This document shows positions 32,974-43,001 of a stretch of DNA of 64,000 nucleotides, piece by piece. Where the stretch lies: positions 223,326,757 to 223,390,756 of the forward strand of contig NC_133333.1 in assembly GCF_042186555.1 (NCBI RefSeq), in the 5' to 3' direction. The position numbers were made by a program, and so were the translations under genes. The notes beneath the pieces were generated by a model. That model saw nothing but the letters and a program-made list of their open reading frames with translations. It was not told where the DNA came from and did no database searches. Position 1 is the first letter of the stretch. Every line of letters starts with the position of its first letter. The DNA comes from Aquarana catesbeiana. Taxonomy: Eukaryota; Chordata; Amphibia; Anura; Ranidae.

Positions 32974-33889
32974 TTAACCACTTGCCAACCAGCTAACGTA
33001 CATTTACTGCTGCAGGTCGGCTCTCCTGCGCGAACCGTCGTACCTGTACGTCGGCCCGTGCGCGTGAGATTGTGGGCGCCCGCCGTAGGAGCGATGTCCA
33101 CCGGCTGCCCGCGTTCGCTGTATATAGAGGCAGAACGGGGAGCTGCCATTGTAAACAAGGCGGATCCCCATTCTGACAGGGGACATCTCAGAGATCTGCT
33201 GTTCCCAGAGATCAGGAACATCGATCTCTGCCATGTCCCATGCAGCCCATCCCCCCTACAGTTAGAACACGCTGAGGGAACACATTTAACCCCTTGATCG
33301 CCCCCTAGTGTTAACCCCTTCCCTGCCAGTGTCATTTATACATTGATCAGTGCATTTTTACACTGATCAATGAAATAATGTCACTGGTCCCCATTTGGGG
33401 TCAGATTGTCTGCCACAATGTCGCAGTCCCGCTAAAAATCGCAGATCGCCACCATTACCAATAAAAACAATACAAAATAAATAAAAGTTCATAAATCTAT
33501 CCCATAGCTTGTAGACGCAAACCAATCAATATACGCTTATTGCAATTTTTTTTTTACCAAAAATATGTAGCAGAAAACATATTGGCCTGAACTGATGAAT
33601 ACATTTGTTTTTTTATATATATTTTTTTTGGATATGTATTATAGCAGAAAGTAAAAAAAACAATCTTTTATTTTTCAAAATTGTCTTTTTTTGTGTATAG
33701 TGCAAAAAATAAAAAACGCTCAAATACCACCAAAAGAGAGCTCTATTTGCGGGAAAAAATAGGACATCAATTTTGTTTGGGTACAACGTCGCACGACCGC
33801 TCAATTGTCAGTTAAAGTGACGCAGTGCCGAATCGCAAAAAATGGCCTGGTCATTAAAGGGGTAAAACCTTCCGGGCCGAAGTGGTTAA
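32974..33889 (-). repeat. TTAACCACTT-family repeat, full-length (copy B)
   Basis: Starts TTAACCACTTGCCAACCAGC and ends GGGCCGAAGTGGTTAA, 916 bp. Relative to copy A it lies in the opposite orientation. It has the GC-rich half (33000-33300), the block TTAACCCCTTGATCGCCCCC (minus one base here), and the AT-rich half with TTTGCG/ATAGCGC words and ACCACCAAAAGAGAGCTC. Frames in the AT-rich half that read as FFP.NRALFWWYL recur in every copy and are not real genes. Confidence 0.85.
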
Positions 33890-34509
33890 TAATTTTATTA
33901 GCATGTTGATGAGGAGGAGGAAGGCAAAATAAAAGCAGATTAAAACTTCAGCTTTAAAACGGAAGCCTCGATGAAATACATAATGCGGTATGATGTATTT
34001 GGCGTGTTGCGAGTGTGTACCGGCCAGAACATTTTCTGCAGATGTTAATGATGCAAGGAGAAAAGGTGCTGTCAGTTTCCGTGGCAACACAAAATGTTGC
34101 ATTGAGTGATGTATATGATGTATTAGTGGCGACGGGGAATGTTGCATAAGTAGAGGCTTGTAATGAAAAATCTCTAGATGCCTTAAAAAAATGTTGCTTA
34201 ATGCTGAACACAATAAGAAAAAAAATGCCTCTTTTCAACCATGTTACAGATTGATAAATGGCAGGAAATGTGGATAAAGTGAGGCAAAATTGCTTCTTTT
34301 CACATGTAAAAAAAAAAAAAAAACAGCAGTGCTGCTATACAGCCGGCTTTTAAAGGATCAGTCCATGCAAATGCGATATTTATGTCATTGCTGGGGCCTG
34401 AAGTCTTATAGGCTTTGGAATGACAAACAGTAAGATTTCCTTACGTATAATAGGTAATCACCGCGCTATGTACAATGAACTACTGGAGGTAAAAATAAAA
34501 AAATGTGAG
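33890..34509. other. Gene-less stretch
   Basis: No recognised gene. Includes a poly-A run near 34310-34323. Confidence 0.4.
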
Positions 34510-34939
34510 TTATGCCGAGTACACACGATCGGAAATTCGGCCAGCAAAAGACCGATGAGAGCTTTTGGTCGGAAAATGCGACCGTGTGTACGCTCCATCA
34601 GACTTTTGCTGGCCGAATTCCAGCCAGCAAAAAATTGAGAGCATGTTCTCAATTTTTCGCTCGGAAAAAGTTCCTATAAGAAAATGCGCTCGTCTGTAGC
34701 AATTCCGACGCGCAAAATTCCTACGCATGCTCGGAAACAATTCGACGCATGCTCGGAAGCATTGAACTTCATTTTCTCGGCTTGTCGTAGTGTTGTATGT
34801 CACCGCGTTCTTGACGGTCAAAAGTTCAGCAAACTTTTGTGTGACCGTGTGTATGCAAGGCAAGCTTGAGCGCAATCCCATCGGAAAAGCCATCATATCT
34901 TTTTCCGACCAAAATTCCGATCGTGTGTATGCGGCATAA
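34510..34939. mobile_element. TGCCG-hairpin MITE (copy 3)
   Basis: The element at 34513-34936 starts TGCCGAGTACACACGATCGG and ends CCGATCGTGTGTATGCGGCA. It is flanked by TTA (34510-34512) and TAA (34937-34939). GACCGTGTGTA-like motifs begin at 34580, 34688, 34843 and 34919. The gaps of 108, 155 and 76 are almost identical to those in copy 1 (108, 154, 76). Non-coding. Confidence 0.85.
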
Positions 34940-35245
34940 GAGGTTTGCTGATAAGCAATCTTATGTGTTCTCATGCCAAAAGAAACGCAAAAAAAAAGTG
35001 CAACACTACCTTACTAATCAATAACTTAACAATAATGGTGGAACCCTCTAATGTATCAATAAACTTCAATATTACCACAATACCAATCTCTGTGATATGT
35101 GACTTCGAATATACTGTAATACATATCAAACTAAAATTAAATAAATAAATGAAAAATAAATAAATGAAAAACGTTTCGCATTTGATTCTAATTCAATTGG
35201 AATTCCACTTTCACGTGATATTTAGTTTAGTTGTTTCGACTTCGC
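34940..35245. other. AT-rich spacer
   Basis: AT-rich DNA with AAATAAATAAATGAAAAATAA. Nothing else supported. Confidence 0.4.
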
Positions 35246-36153
35246 TTAACGGCTTCAGCCCCGGAAGACTTTACCCCCTTCCCAACCAGAGCACTTTTTG
35301 CGATTCGGTACTGCTCCGCCTTAACTGATTGCGCGGTCGTGCGACGTTGCACCCAAACAAAATTTACGTCCTTTTTTCCCCACAAATAGAGCTTTCTTTT
35401 GGTGGTATTTGATCACCTCTGCGGTTTTTATTTTTTGCGCTATAAACAAAAAAAGAGCGACAATTTAGAAAAAAAAACGCAATATTTTTTACTTTTTGCT
35501 ATATATAAAAAATCTCCCAAAAATATATAAAAAAACAATTTTTTTCCTCAGTTTAGGTCGATATGTATTCTTCTACATATTTCTGGTAAAAAAAAATGCA
35601 ATAAGCGTATATCGATTGATTTGCCAAAAGTTATAGCGTCTACAAAATAGGGGATAGTTTTATGGCATTTTTATTATTTTTTTTTTTTTTTACTAGTAAT
35701 GGCGGTGATCTGCGATTTTTATCGGGACTGTGACATTATGACGGACACTTTTGACAAATTTTTGGGACCACTGGCATTTATACAGCGATCAGTGCTATAA
35801 AAATGCATTGATTATTGTAAAAATGTCACTGGCAGGGAAGGGGTTAACACTAAGGGGCGATCAAGGGGTTAATTGTGTGTCCCTCTCTGTGTTCTAACTG
35901 AAGGGGGAGGGGACTGTGTAGGGGAGATGACAGATCGCTGTTCATACTGTGTATGAACAGACGATCTGTCTCTTCTCCCCTCAGAGAACCGGAAACTGTC
36001 TCAGAAACAGTTCTCCGTGTGTCAACAGCGATCACGGGAGCCCGGCGTTGATCGTGACTGTCAGGCACTCGCATCGGCTCTGGCGGCGCGCGCGCCCCTA
36101 GTGGCCACAGGGCGAAGCGACGAAACTACGGCGGCTGGTCGGCAAGTGGTTAA
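35246..36153 (+). repeat. TTAACCACTT-family repeat, full-length (copy C)
   Basis: Starts TTAACGGCTTCAGCCCCGG and ends GGTCGGCAAGTGGTTAA, 908 bp. The AT-rich half comes first (35280-35700). The GC-rich half includes a hairpin GACAGATCG...CGATCTGTC at about 35928-35972 (loop around TATGAACAG), which is also present in copy G at 60144-60197. Confidence 0.85.
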
Positions 36154-37115
36154 ATTCATTACTATTGTAATCTGGAAATTTGGAGACATCCAAATTTCAG
36201 AATAACAGAAAAATGTGTCAGAATTTCGATTCGGAACAAAAACGCACCACACATGTCTAATACACATCGAAATGAAAATAAGACATAAAAAATAAAACTT
36301 TGCAGGGATGGTGGAAGCCCCTCCTATAGATATTTGCAATACAAATGAACTGAAAATGCAATAATTCACATCATAATAATAACTAAAACATAATAATTTC
36401 AGTGTAACAATCTAAACAAACAAAAAAACATTCAAGGTGCAACAGTGGTGGGAATCTCCCAACTAAAGAGTTTTCATTTTGTAAAAAGAGTGTGGCAAAA
36501 ATGATAATCTATCATCCAATACATGAAAGCTGCATGTGTCCCCAGCGAGCCCCAGCTTTAAAAAAAACACCTCGGGATCCACCATCTGACTATGAATGCG
36601 CACAATATAAACTCAGACCTATTCACAGGTCCCAATGCACTTCACTTCCTACTTAGCTTGATGACTCCCCCTCTGACATGTTTCGTCACTAGTCATGTGA
36701 CTTCCTCAAGGAAGGTTTCCTTACTATAGTTCTCAACTCTGTTCCTGTCCACATTGGAGTTTTAGGTGTCCTCACCCAACTTTTTGTGTTCCATCTTCTC
36801 CTCAATTACCATAATTTAAAGGAGAAGTACATCCAAAGCTCGTTTGGCTGTACTTCTCCTGTGGATCACAGAAGTGCAGTTCATTCTGCACTCCTGTGAC
36901 CCGTTTTCAGCAGACACGGGGCTTCAACCCAATGTCGGCTGACGTCACAGAGCCGGTCCAGGCTCGAGCAAGTTCGTGACAATAAAGATGCCTGGCCTGG
37001 CATCTATCTCAGCCTCTTAAGCCGACGAGAACCTGAGAAACAATCGCTCCAGTGAGCTGGGGGGGAGGCAGAGCAAACCTAGCTAAACATTGTTGTTAAC
37101 CTAATACACACCTCT
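36154..37115. other. Gene-less stretch with repeat fragments
   Basis: CATGTTTCGTCACTAGTCATGTGAC at about 36678 carries the GTTTCG motif seen in other foldback repeats. From 36816 (TTAAAGGAGAAGTACATCC) a TTAA-bounded repeat begins, with hairpin GAGAAGTAC...GTACTTCTC (36821-36865); its right end was not found. Confidence 0.45.
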
Positions 37116-37117
37116 TC

Positions 37118-37410
37118 ATGGAAATGGTATTCTCTGATGCCATGGCCGTGGCCTCTTTCGGCAGCATAATATGCCCTACCACACTGCAAAAAATGGTTCA
37201 AGAATGGTTTGAGGAACACAACGAATTCAAAATATTGACTTGGCCTTTAAATTCCCCAGATCTCAATCCATCGAGCATCTATGGGATATGCTGGAAAAAC
37301 AAGCCTGATCCATGGAAGCCCTACCTCTCAACTTGCAGGACTTAAAGGATCTGCTACTGACGGCTAGGTGCCAGATACCACAGCATACCTTCAGAGGTCT
37401 AGTAGAGCTG
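37118..37410 (+). pseudogene. Tc1-like transposase relic
   Basis: The translated plus strand contains WPLNSPDLNP, matching the conserved block in front of the catalytic glutamate of Tc1 transposases. A one-base loss (CAATCCATCGAGC) then shifts the frame. The nucleotide context (GATCCATGGAAGCCCTACCTC...) resembles the 3' coding end of another Tc1 family. The terminal repeats are gone. Confidence 0.65.
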
Positions 37411-37625
37411 CACACTTCTGAAAAAACTGAGAATCACAATTTTTTTGCTTTTTTGCACAATTCTCGGTGTAAAAAATGGCCTAACTTTGCTGTTTATTTA
37501 TTGTTTTTAATTCATATTCATTGAAGTGTATTTTTTCCCAAAAAATTGCGTTTGAAAGACAGCTGCACATATACAGTGTGACAAAAAAAAAAAACAACCT
37601 CCAATTTATTCTCTAGGGTCTCTGC

Positions 37626-37629
<4 letters not shown>

Positions 37630-37710
<81 letters not shown>
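37630..37710. repeat. (TA)n microsatellite
   Basis: About 37 uninterrupted TA dinucleotides after AAAAAAAA. Confidence 0.97.
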
Positions 37711-37712
<2 letters not shown>

Positions 37713-37869
37713 TGTTTGGGGGTTCTAAGTAATTTTCTAGCAAAAAATACTGATTTTAACTTGTACACAACAAGTGTCAGAAAAAGGTTTAGTCTTTAAG
37801 TGGTTAAACTGACCTCATTTACAGATCTTCATTCGTTCATTCATTCATGTTCATCCCTTTGATCTAAAA

Positions 37870-38017
37870 CAGGGGTAGGCAACCTTAAAGAGGTGGAGAG
37901 ATCCACCTGAACAACATGGGAGAAGTCAAAAAACACCGGGCCCAATGTCACCACCTGACACCCAGCAATCATGGGTTTAAATCAGGTGGTGAGGAGGCAA
38001 CATATCGCCTCCTCACT
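37870..38017. mobile_element. Left end of a hAT-like repeat
   Basis: CAGGGGTAGGCAACCTTAAAG near 37871 resembles a hAT terminal repeat. GGTGGTGAGGAGGCAA and CGCCTCCTCA (about 37986-38015) form a hairpin. The element is cut off by the Tc1-like transposon that follows. Confidence 0.45.
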
Positions 38018-39552
38018 ATTATTTTCCTTAAAATTCTACAAACAATACCCCATAATGACAACATGAAAGAAGTTTGTGTGAAATATTTTCAAAATAAAAA
38101 ACGAAAAAAATCCCATGTACATAAGTATTCACAGCCTTTGCTCAATACTTTGTTGAAGCAACTTTGGCACCAATTACAGCCTCAAGTCTTTTTGGGTATG
38201 ATACTACAAGCTTGGCACACCTATTTTTGGGCAGCTTCTCCCATTCTTCTTTGCAGGACCTCTCAAGCTCCATCAGGTTGGTTGGGGAGCGTCGGTGTAC
38301 AGCCATTATCAGATCTCTCCAGAGATATTCAAGTCTGGGCTCTGGCTGGGCCAATCAAGGGTATTCACAGAGTTGTCCTGCAGCCACTCCTTTGTTATCT
38401 TGGCTGTGTGCTTAGGGTCCGTGTGCTTGTGAAAGATGAACCTTTGGCCCAGTCTTAGATCCAGAGCACTCTGGAGCAGGTTTTCAAGGATGTCTCAAGG
38501 ATCAAGGATGTCTCTGCACATTGCTGCATTCAGCTTTACCTCAATCCTGACTAGTCTCCCAGTTCCTGCTGCTGAAAAACATCCCACAACATGATACTGC
38601 CACCACCATGCTTCACTGTAGGGATGGTATTGGCCAGGTGATGAGCGGTGCCTGACATGACACTTGCCATTCAGGCCAAAGAGTTCAATATTTGTTTCAT
38701 CAGACCAGAGAATTTTGTTTCTCATGGTCTGAGAGACCTTCAGGTGCCTTTTGGCAAACTCCAGGCGGGCTGTCATGTGCCTATTACTGAGGAGTGGCTT
38801 CCGTCTGGCCACTCTACCATACAGGCCTGATTGGTGGAGTGCTGCAGAGATGGTTGTTCTTCTGGGAGGTTCTCCTCTCTCCACAGAGAAACACTGGAGC
38901 TCTGTCAGAGTGACCATCGGGTTCTATGTCACCTCCTTAAATAAGGCCCTTCTCCCCCGATCGCTCAGTTTGGTCGGGCGGCCCGTTTTAGGAAGAGTCC
39001 AGGTGGTTCCAAACTTCTTCTATTTACGGATGATGGAGGCCACTGTGCTCACTGGGACCTTCAATGCTGAAATTTTTCTGTACCCTTTCCCAGATCTGTG
39101 CCTCGATACTATCCTGTCTCGGAGGCCTACAGACAATTCCTTGGACTTCATGGTTTGGTTTGTGCTCTGACATACACTGTTAACTGTGGGACCTTTATAT
39201 AGACAGGTGTGTGCCTTTCAAATCATGTCCAATCAACTGAATTTACCACAGGTGGACTCCAATCAAGTTGTAGAAACATCTTAAGGATGATCAATGGAAA
39301 CCGGATGCACCTGAGCTCAATTATGAGTGTCATGGCAAAGGCTGTGAATACTTATGTACATGGGATTTTTTTTTTTTCATTTTTATTAACTTTACAAAAA
39401 TTTCAAACAAACCTCTTTCACATTGTCATTACGGGATATTGTTTGTAGAATTCTGAGAAAAATAATTAATTTAATGCATTTTGGAATAAGGCTGTAACAT
39501 AACCAAATGTGGAAAAAGTGAAGCGATGTGAATACTTTCCGGATGCACTGTA
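38018..39552 (-). mobile_element. Tc1-like transposon, left terminus truncated
   Basis: The intact end is at 39550 (CAGTGCATCCGGAAAGTATT on the minus strand), followed by TA. The inverted repeat is long: TTCTACAAACAATA(C/T)CCC and CCCATGTACATAAGTATTCA occur at both ends (about 38033-38130 and 39350-39455). The left copy lacks roughly the outermost 100 bases, so the element could not be cut out. It carries a broken transposase gene. Confidence 0.85.
38142..39151 (-). pseudogene. Tc1-like transposase pseudogene
   Basis: Near full-length. The start ATG (39149-39151) opens MKSKELSVGLRDR, the N-terminal helix-turn-helix region of Tc1 transposases. In-frame stops lie at codon 44 (39020-39022) and codon 76 (38924-38926). 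WSDETN, with the first catalytic Asp, follows. Near 38490-38510 a duplicated AAGGATGTCTC segment shifts the frame. At about 38325-38335 the usual NPIEHL block reads NISGEI because about 11 bp are missing, which removes the catalytic Glu. The C-terminus (EAVIGAKVASTKY) is kept. It cannot be active. Confidence 0.88.
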
Positions 39553-39937
39553 GCTATTTCATAATTCTGATAGTGTACTAAATATAATTGTATTAGCCAC
39601 TAGAGGGAGCTCTGTACTTCGCTCAGTCTCATTCTAACTACCTGCTTACCAGCTGTCAAGATTTCAGCCAAACATGGAGGGCAATGATCAACTGACTCAT
39701 AGGCTTTCTTTGGCAAGGAATAGTAACCATCCATATTCCCATTGCACACATTCCTGGAAAAGACTCTAGGATATTGGGTGCTGCGGGAAGCACCAGCTGG
39801 AGACTGGATCATAAATGTGACAATCAAATAGGTCTGATACGATTGCAACGAGCCGCCATCCCTAATCAGGGATATATCAGAAAACCTTTTTGACAACTGG
39901 TTGGGACTTTTATGACACACAACAAAAAAATCAAACA
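39553..39937. other. Gene-less stretch
   Basis: No gene recognised. A minus-strand open frame (39600-39998) runs into the following repeat and has no domain. Confidence 0.4.
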
Positions 39938-40112
39938 CTGCATTTTTTATTTTTTGCACTATAAACAAAAAAAGACAGACAATTTTGGAAAAAAACAATA
40001 TTTTTTACTTTCTGCTCTAAAACACATCCATTTTTGGTAAACAAAATCCCAATAACTGTATATTGAGTGGTTTGCGCAAAAGTTATATATATATAACTTA
40101 AATATATATTAA

Positions 40113-40184
<72 letters not shown>

Positions 40185-40534
40185 TGAAATTTTTATTTAT
40201 TTATTTTTATTTCTAATAGCGGCGATCAGCAACTTATAGTGGGACAGCGATATTGCGGTGTACAATCCAACACTAACTGACACTTTTGACACTTTGTGGG
40301 AACCAGTGACACTAATACAGTGATCAGAGCTAAAAATATGCACTGTCACTGTACTACTGACACTGGCTGGGAAGGGGTTAAACATCTAAGGCGGTCAAAG
40401 GGTTAAATGTTTGCTTAGCTAGTGTTTTTGTGTACTGTGTGAAGTGCTTTTACTAAGGGAAGTGATGGATTTTATTTCCAGCACGCGCCGCCCTTTAGCT
40501 GTAAATCTGCTATGGGGCGGTCGCCAAGTGGGTA
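39938..40534 (+). repeat. TTAACCACTT-family repeat, diverged and 5'-truncated (copy H)
   Basis: Recognised from GCATTTTTTATTTTTTGCAC with TATAAACAAAA at 39940, GGGAAGGGGTTAAACATC, and the end GGTCGCCAAGTGGGTAA. A long TA microsatellite (40090-40182) has grown within it. The first TTAA end is absent. Confidence 0.7.
40090..40182. repeat. (TA)n microsatellite
   Basis: A run of TA dinucleotides from about 40113 with interrupted TATATA stretches before it. Confidence 0.95.
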
Positions 40535-42390
40535 ACAGTGCTACTTTTTCTTCTACAAAGTATAATACAAACTTATAATAACAGAAATCATATAAGGAAA
40601 GTCCACAAGATAGTGCCTGTGGTTGGTGACAGTTTCAAATAATACTCAATAGTGCTTCAAAAGAGGGTGATCCAAAGTGTTTTTCCTCCAAGAAAGACAG
40701 ATCACATGGATTTCACACCACACTCACTAGACGGTATTGACTCCTTGTATTAGCAAGTGTGTTATAACAGCATGTGTACACAGATCCAAGGTATCACAGA
40801 CTCCATATTCCCCATAAATCTTCCTCCAGCTCTCCCCTATATGTGGCTCAATATATTTTTAGAGGAGAACCATTATGAAGATGAAACTCCATTTATTGTT
40901 GCCTTTGTCCCATTATATCATGTACAAAAACGTAAGTACCCCCCAGTACTAAAACAGACTTTAAGGGCGAACAGTATATTGTCCATATACAGTCAAAAAG
41001 GATGAAGAGGAATCCCACATAGTAAAATGTACAATTCTATTATGAAATAAATAATGTGTAGTCTTGTAAAATTGCATATTTGCCCTCATTAAAAATGGGC
41101 GCCACGCATTTCTGGTTCCAGATGTGATGTCAGCTAAAAGTACCGCCCTACGCGTTTCGTCATCAGAAAATAACGTCTTCACGAGCTAGGAAACCTTACA
41201 AAGCAGTATGAGTTTTCCAAAGCTCTGATGTCTCTGACTAAAACTGCAAAAACAGTACAGAGGAAAGGAGGGGGAGGAGTCACTGCCCTTATTCCTTTGG
41301 GCACGTATAAACACGTTTGAACTATTGAGGTCTGTAAGTAAAGGCCTTCTTTTTTTTTTTTTAACAGAGACACAGAAAAAAGACCTGGAAAACATGCAGA
41401 AAAGAGTCTAGAGCTCCTCCGACTGGCTGCAGACAAAATCACAAAGTGTACAGTTTCACATTTACCAAGCTAAAGACAGACGTATTTTATTGAAATTTTT
41501 CTCCGACCAAAATAAAGAACAAAACCAGCAAACATTCCCCTTTTGGCCTATCCCACCTTTTTTCGCATGTGGTTAATATATTTTAATATAACTGACCAAT
41601 CAAAAGGAACAGTGCAATAGAGCACATAAGTATTATCTGTAACACTTGACAAAGTGCATTTTCAGTTTATGGTAAATATCCAAACAAGACGTAAGCACAT
41701 GAAACAATGACATTCTGTATAGTATTTTTAGACTGTTCCGTGCTATGTTACATTGTTATGTCTTAATAAGTTCTTACACTTGGGGAAGACGACAGCTTAT
41801 TCCTGGCTGCCTTATTTCGCTGCCAAGATCCCTTAATAGATTTTCCATGAGACTTTGGCAGGCTAGGTCCCGGGGGAACACTTTGAAAAGCCAGGAAAAG
41901 CAGGTGCTTGAGTACTTTAGCCTCTACTATGTTATCCTAAACTGCGCATTACAAGGGATACAAGCCCACTGTTATTCTCCGCTAATAACACAAGTGTTCT
42001 CTGGTAATTTGCTTAAAAATACAATCAATGGATACTTAGAACCACTCCAAAACTATTAGAGGACACAGGGAATATACACCAGGTTAATAAAGGGGAATTT
42101 CATTGTATACAATGTATTGCCCGATCAGGCAGTAAGTGCCAAAACTGCCCCTGTTTATGGTAAATGTTAAATAATAAAGCAATAGCAAATTATTTATTGA
42201 ATTTAGCACCAGAGATTATTTTGTATTGATATCTGCAGGTTTGGGATTAGGCTGTCACAATATGAATTAGAGCTGCAAGCCATGTAATAAACTTTATTTA
42301 TCCCAGTAGTATTGACAACCTCGTCGTAATCCTTAAGCACCAACGCATTTCGCCCTATACTATGGTAGAGGCTCGTGGTGCGCTCTTAAT
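40535..42390. other. Gene-less stretch with foldback-repeat motifs
   Basis: CTACGCGTTTCGTCATCAG at 41149 and ACGCATTTCGCCCTATAC at 42343 carry the GTTTCG/ATTTCG core seen in other foldback repeats here. Between 41450 and 42050 the DNA is repeat-free. No gene is supported; short open frames (40757-41005, 41745-42059) have no domain. Confidence 0.4.
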
Positions 42391-43001
42391 ATAAGGAAAA
42401 GAGAAAATAGATCCCTAGATTCTCAGAACAATAGTGAACTTTGTAGGCATAACATGAGGCAATCCATTAAATGTATATATCAATCTTTATTCCGAAAATT
42501 CATTAAAATTGAACATATGTAAAATTGTTCCAGCACCTTCTACATTCAATAGGTCAACAATACCCAATCCCAAGCATGGAGATACAGATCCAGCCAAAAT
42601 TGTATAGTAGATGAAAGTTTATCAATGAATTATATATATGTCTGATGTCAGCATGGATGTCATAGATCAACTTCACAGTTCCTCCATACTTAATCATCTA
42701 TAAAGTATGGAGGAACTGCAAAGCTGTTCTATGACATGCTGACATCAGACATATATATATAATTTGTTGATAAATTTTTATCTACTATACAATTTTGGCT
42801 GTATCTGTATCTCCATGTTTGGGATTGGGTATTGTTGACCTATTGAATGTAGAGGGTGCTGGAATGATTTTATATATGTTCCATTTTAATGAATTTTCGG
42901 AATAAAGATTGATGTATACATTTAATGGATTGTCTCAAGTTATGCCTACAAAGTCTGCTATTTTTCTGAGAATCTAGGGATCTATTTTCTCTTATCTTTA
43001 C
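42391..43001. repeat. Long near-perfect palindrome, ~300-bp arms
   Basis: Arms run from AAGGAAAAGAGAAAATAGAT (about 42393) to the mirrored ATCTATTTTCTCTTATCTTT (ending about 43000). The centre is near 42697 (CCTCCATACTT, 11-base loop, AAGTATGGAGG). Paired landmarks include TCCATTAAATGTATA, CCCAATCCCAAGCATGGAGA and TGTCTGATGTCAGCATG with their complements. Arms differ by scattered substitutions and small gaps. No coding capacity; probably a foldback MITE with a larger asymmetrical left flank (42310-42390). Confidence 0.88.
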
